A stretch of 64,000 nt of DNA from an uncultured Flavobacteriaceae bacterium (GTDB lineage Bacteria > Bacteroidota > Bacteroidia > Flavobacteriales > Flavobacteriaceae): contig CANMFQ010000001.1 of assembly GCA_947497145.1 (NCBI GenBank), forward strand, positions 124,001 to 188,000, read 5' to 3'. Positions 62,484-64,000 of the stretch are shown here, one piece after another. A program made the position numbers and the translations under genes. Below the pieces are notes generated by a model that was not told the origin of the DNA, ran no database searches, and saw only the letters and a program-made list of their open reading frames with translations. How positions within the stretch are numbered: the stretch's first letter is position 1; the number at the start of each line of letters is the position of its first letter.

Positions 62484-62819
62484 TTAAGCATTAAAGTCAA
62501 ATATCTTCTCCATGAGTAACCATTTTTCTCCTGGTTTTGCAATAGGTAATGCTTGTTGGTAATCCCACATTAAATCTTCCCAATCTTGAACTCTTGAATT
62601 TTCGGTATCCATTTGCGCCTTTTTCTCAAAAGAGAAATCATCATTAACCTCCATAATCATAAAAAGGCGGTTTGAGATTCTATAAATTTCCATGTGTACA
62701 ATTCCAGAATCCCTAAGGCTATCAAGAATTTCGGGCCACACATCGCTATGGTATTTTTCGTAGGCAGCTATAAGTGCTGGATCATCTTTTAAATCTAAGG
62801 CTAAGCAGTGTCTTTTCAT
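62484..62819 (-). CDS. L-rhamnose mutarotase-type protein (RhaM family)
   Basis: 111 aa. The signature YEKYHSDVWPEIL carries the catalytic His and Trp of RhaM, which speeds the anomer exchange of L-rhamnose; L-fucose is a substrate of some relatives. HMEIYRISNRLFMIMEV and VQDWEDLMW are also conserved, and MKRHC is the normal start. It lies 27 bp after the DUF1501 gene and faces the sugar operon. It suggests that the locus handles a 6-deoxy sugar, but the family is not strict. Confidence 0.85.
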   Translation of the reverse strand: MKRHCLALDLKDDPALIAAYEKYHSDVWPEILDSLRDSGIVHMEIYRISNRLFMIMEVNDDFSFEKKAQMDTENSRVQDWEDLMWDYQQALPIAKPGEKWLLMEKIFDFNA

Positions 62820-62846
62820 TTGTTTGTTATTTATGTTTATTCAAAT

Positions 62847-64000
62847 TTAACTTAAAATATCTTTTACTATGTTACCATGAACATCGGTTAGGCGATAACG
62901 TCTCCCTTGATGTTTGAAGGTAAATTGCTCATGGTCTATGCCCATTAAATGCATTAAGGTAGCTTGAAAATCATGTACATGTACGTTTCCTTCAACAGGG
63001 TTAAATCCAAAATCATCAGATGCACCATGGGTATAGCCTGGTTTTATGCCGGCACCAGCCATCCATAAGGTAAAAACATAAGGATGATGATCTCTACCCC
63101 AATTACGAACATCTTTAATATTGCCTTGTAAAAAGGGAGTGCGACCAAACTCTCCGCCCCAAATCACCAAAGTGTCTTCAAGCATACCACGTTGTTTTAA
63201 ATCTTTGATAAGGGCAGCACTAGCTTGATCGGTATCTTTACATTGAATTTTTAATTGATAATTGAGATTGTTATGTTGATCCCAACCTGCATGCATACAT
63301 TGAATAAAGCGAACATCACGTTCAGCTAATCTACGTGCCATAAGACAGTTGTAGGCAAAGCTACCCTTACGGTGCACGTCGGCTCCATACATTTCTAAGA
63401 TATGTGCAGGTTCGTCTGAAAAATCGGTGAGTTCGGGTACACTCATTTGCATTTTATAGGCCATTTCATATTGTGAGATACGAGTGTTTATTTCTGGGTC
63501 TCCATAGTGAGCATGGTTTATTTCGTTTAAAGCCTGCATATCGTCTAAAATTTTTCTACGCATTTCACGACTTACTCCTTCAGGGTTTTTTAAATACAAT
63601 ACAGGGTCACCACCACCTCGAAATTTTACGCCTTGGAATTTGGTGGGAAGAAAGCCGCTTCCCCAGTAGTAATCGTAAAAAATTTGTCCGCAGCTAGCTT
63701 CCTTATCCCGTGAGGTCATGGCAACAAAATCGGGAAGGTTTTTGGCGGTTGTTCCTAACCCGTATGTTAACCATGAGCCTATGCTGGGTCTGCCGGGTTG
63801 CTCAGAGCCTGTTAAAAAGAAGGTTATCGCTGGTGCATGGTTTACAGATTCGGTATACATTGATTTTATAAAACAAAGGTCATCAGCAATTTTAGCCGTA
63901 TGTGGCATAAGATCAGAAACCCAAGCGCCACTTTTTCCATGTTGGGCGAAGTTCCCAATCCCTGCAATTACGGGTCGTACCGCTTGCTCACCCGTCATTG
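62847..64000 (-). CDS. DUF1501 protein, N-terminus beyond the window
   Basis: At least 384 codons; the frame is still open at the window end, and an internal Met occurs at 63998. The family usually has about 480 residues with a Tat signal, so about 100 N-terminal residues are missing. The visible part has the alkaline-phosphatase-like DUF1501 pattern: SVNHAPAITFFLTGSEQPGRPSIGSW, GGDPVLYL, GGEFGRTPF and GRDHHPYVFTLWMAGAGI. DUF1501 proteins often sit beside DUF1553 or cytochrome proteins; the cytochrome lipoprotein is across the hairpin. Its enzyme activity is not established. Confidence 0.85.
   Translation of the reverse strand, partial: MTGEQAVRPVIAGIGNFAQHGKSGAWVSDLMPHTAKIADDLCFIKSMYTESVNHAPAITFFLTGSEQPGRPSIGSWLTYGLGTTAKNLPDFVAMTSRDKEASCGQIFYDYYWGSGFLPTKFQGVKFRGGGDPVLYLKNPEGVSREMRRKILDDMQALNEINHAHYGDPEINTRISQYEMAYKMQMSVPELTDFSDEPAHILEMYGADVHRKGSFAYNCLMARRLAERDVRFIQCMHAGWDQHNNLNYQLKIQCKDTDQASAALIKDLKQRGMLEDTLVIWGGEFGRTPFLQGNIKDVRNWGRDHHPYVFTLWMAGAGIKPGYTHGASDDFGFNPVEGNVHVHDFQATLMHLMGIDHEQFTFKHQGRRYRLTDVHGNIVKDILS

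Overview
The window looks like chromosomal DNA of a marine member of the Flavobacteriaceae (phylum Bacteroidota). The evidence is AT-rich composition, Bacteroidota-type -7 promoter boxes (TAnnTTTG), a complete MoxR/DUF58/BatABCDE operon, a SusD-free but sulfatase-containing sugar region, and many small secreted proteins and lipoproteins of flavobacterial type. No rRNA, tRNA, CRISPR array or intact insertion sequence was seen. The genus cannot be fixed from the sequence alone.

Layout. 1-12.4 kb is housekeeping and metabolism: an aminopeptidase P, a BrnQ branched-chain amino acid carrier with an NTF2-like lipoprotein, thiamine-phosphate kinase, a GreA-like protein, an IlvD/Edd sugar-acid dehydratase, an FAD oxidoreductase, DNA polymerase IV and a CYTH protein. 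12.4-15.9 kb is a small accessory island. It holds degraded coding debris, a PaaK/CapK-like adenylate-forming enzyme, a SET-domain protein, and the wreck of a tyrosine recombinase (15281-15865) that is recognisable only by reading through frameshifts and stops. 16-20.7 kb has pheS, then a SulP anion transporter and a beta-carbonic anhydrase that probably work together on bicarbonate.

20.7-29.8 kb is the aerotolerance-type operon on the minus strand, in the order moxR, DUF58, a 556-aa membrane protein, batA, batB, batC, batD, batE. Most junctions overlap by a few bases. 30.4-38.6 kb on the plus strand has an aldo/keto reductase, an SDR dehydrogenase translationally coupled to an AlbA_2-type protein, then an SPFH/GYF protein, a double zinc-ribbon membrane protein and a metallophosphatase, and an acyl-ACP desaturase. 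A PfkB sugar kinase lies among them on the minus strand. 38.8-45.8 kb (minus) has a helix-hairpin-helix membrane protein, a double-OmpA protein, a CHASE histidine kinase, an ALDH7-type dehydrogenase, 3-hydroxyanthranilate dioxygenase and a CAP-domain lipoprotein.

46.4-64 kb is a carbohydrate region: a sulfatase, a SUFU-domain protein, a ThuA protein, and then a divergent catabolic locus controlled by an AraC/cupin regulator. On one side are a sugar isomerase and an MFS permease. On the other are a second TIM-barrel isomerase, two Gfo/Idh/MocA oxidoreductases, a zinc alcohol dehydrogenase, an NAD-dependent epimerase/dehydrogenase and a 1056-aa lipoprotein that fuses an SGNH-like domain, a propeller and cytochrome c. 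A rhamnose-mutarotase-type protein and a DUF1501 protein face this operon at the window edge. A 17-bp motif is present in both intergenic regions flanking the AraC gene (16 of 17 matches), so one regulator probably controls both arms. The gene set suggests an oxidative sugar pathway that I cannot match to a named one. It is the best candidate for something undescribed, and the SPFH/zinc-ribbon operon and the SET/ligase island are the runners-up.
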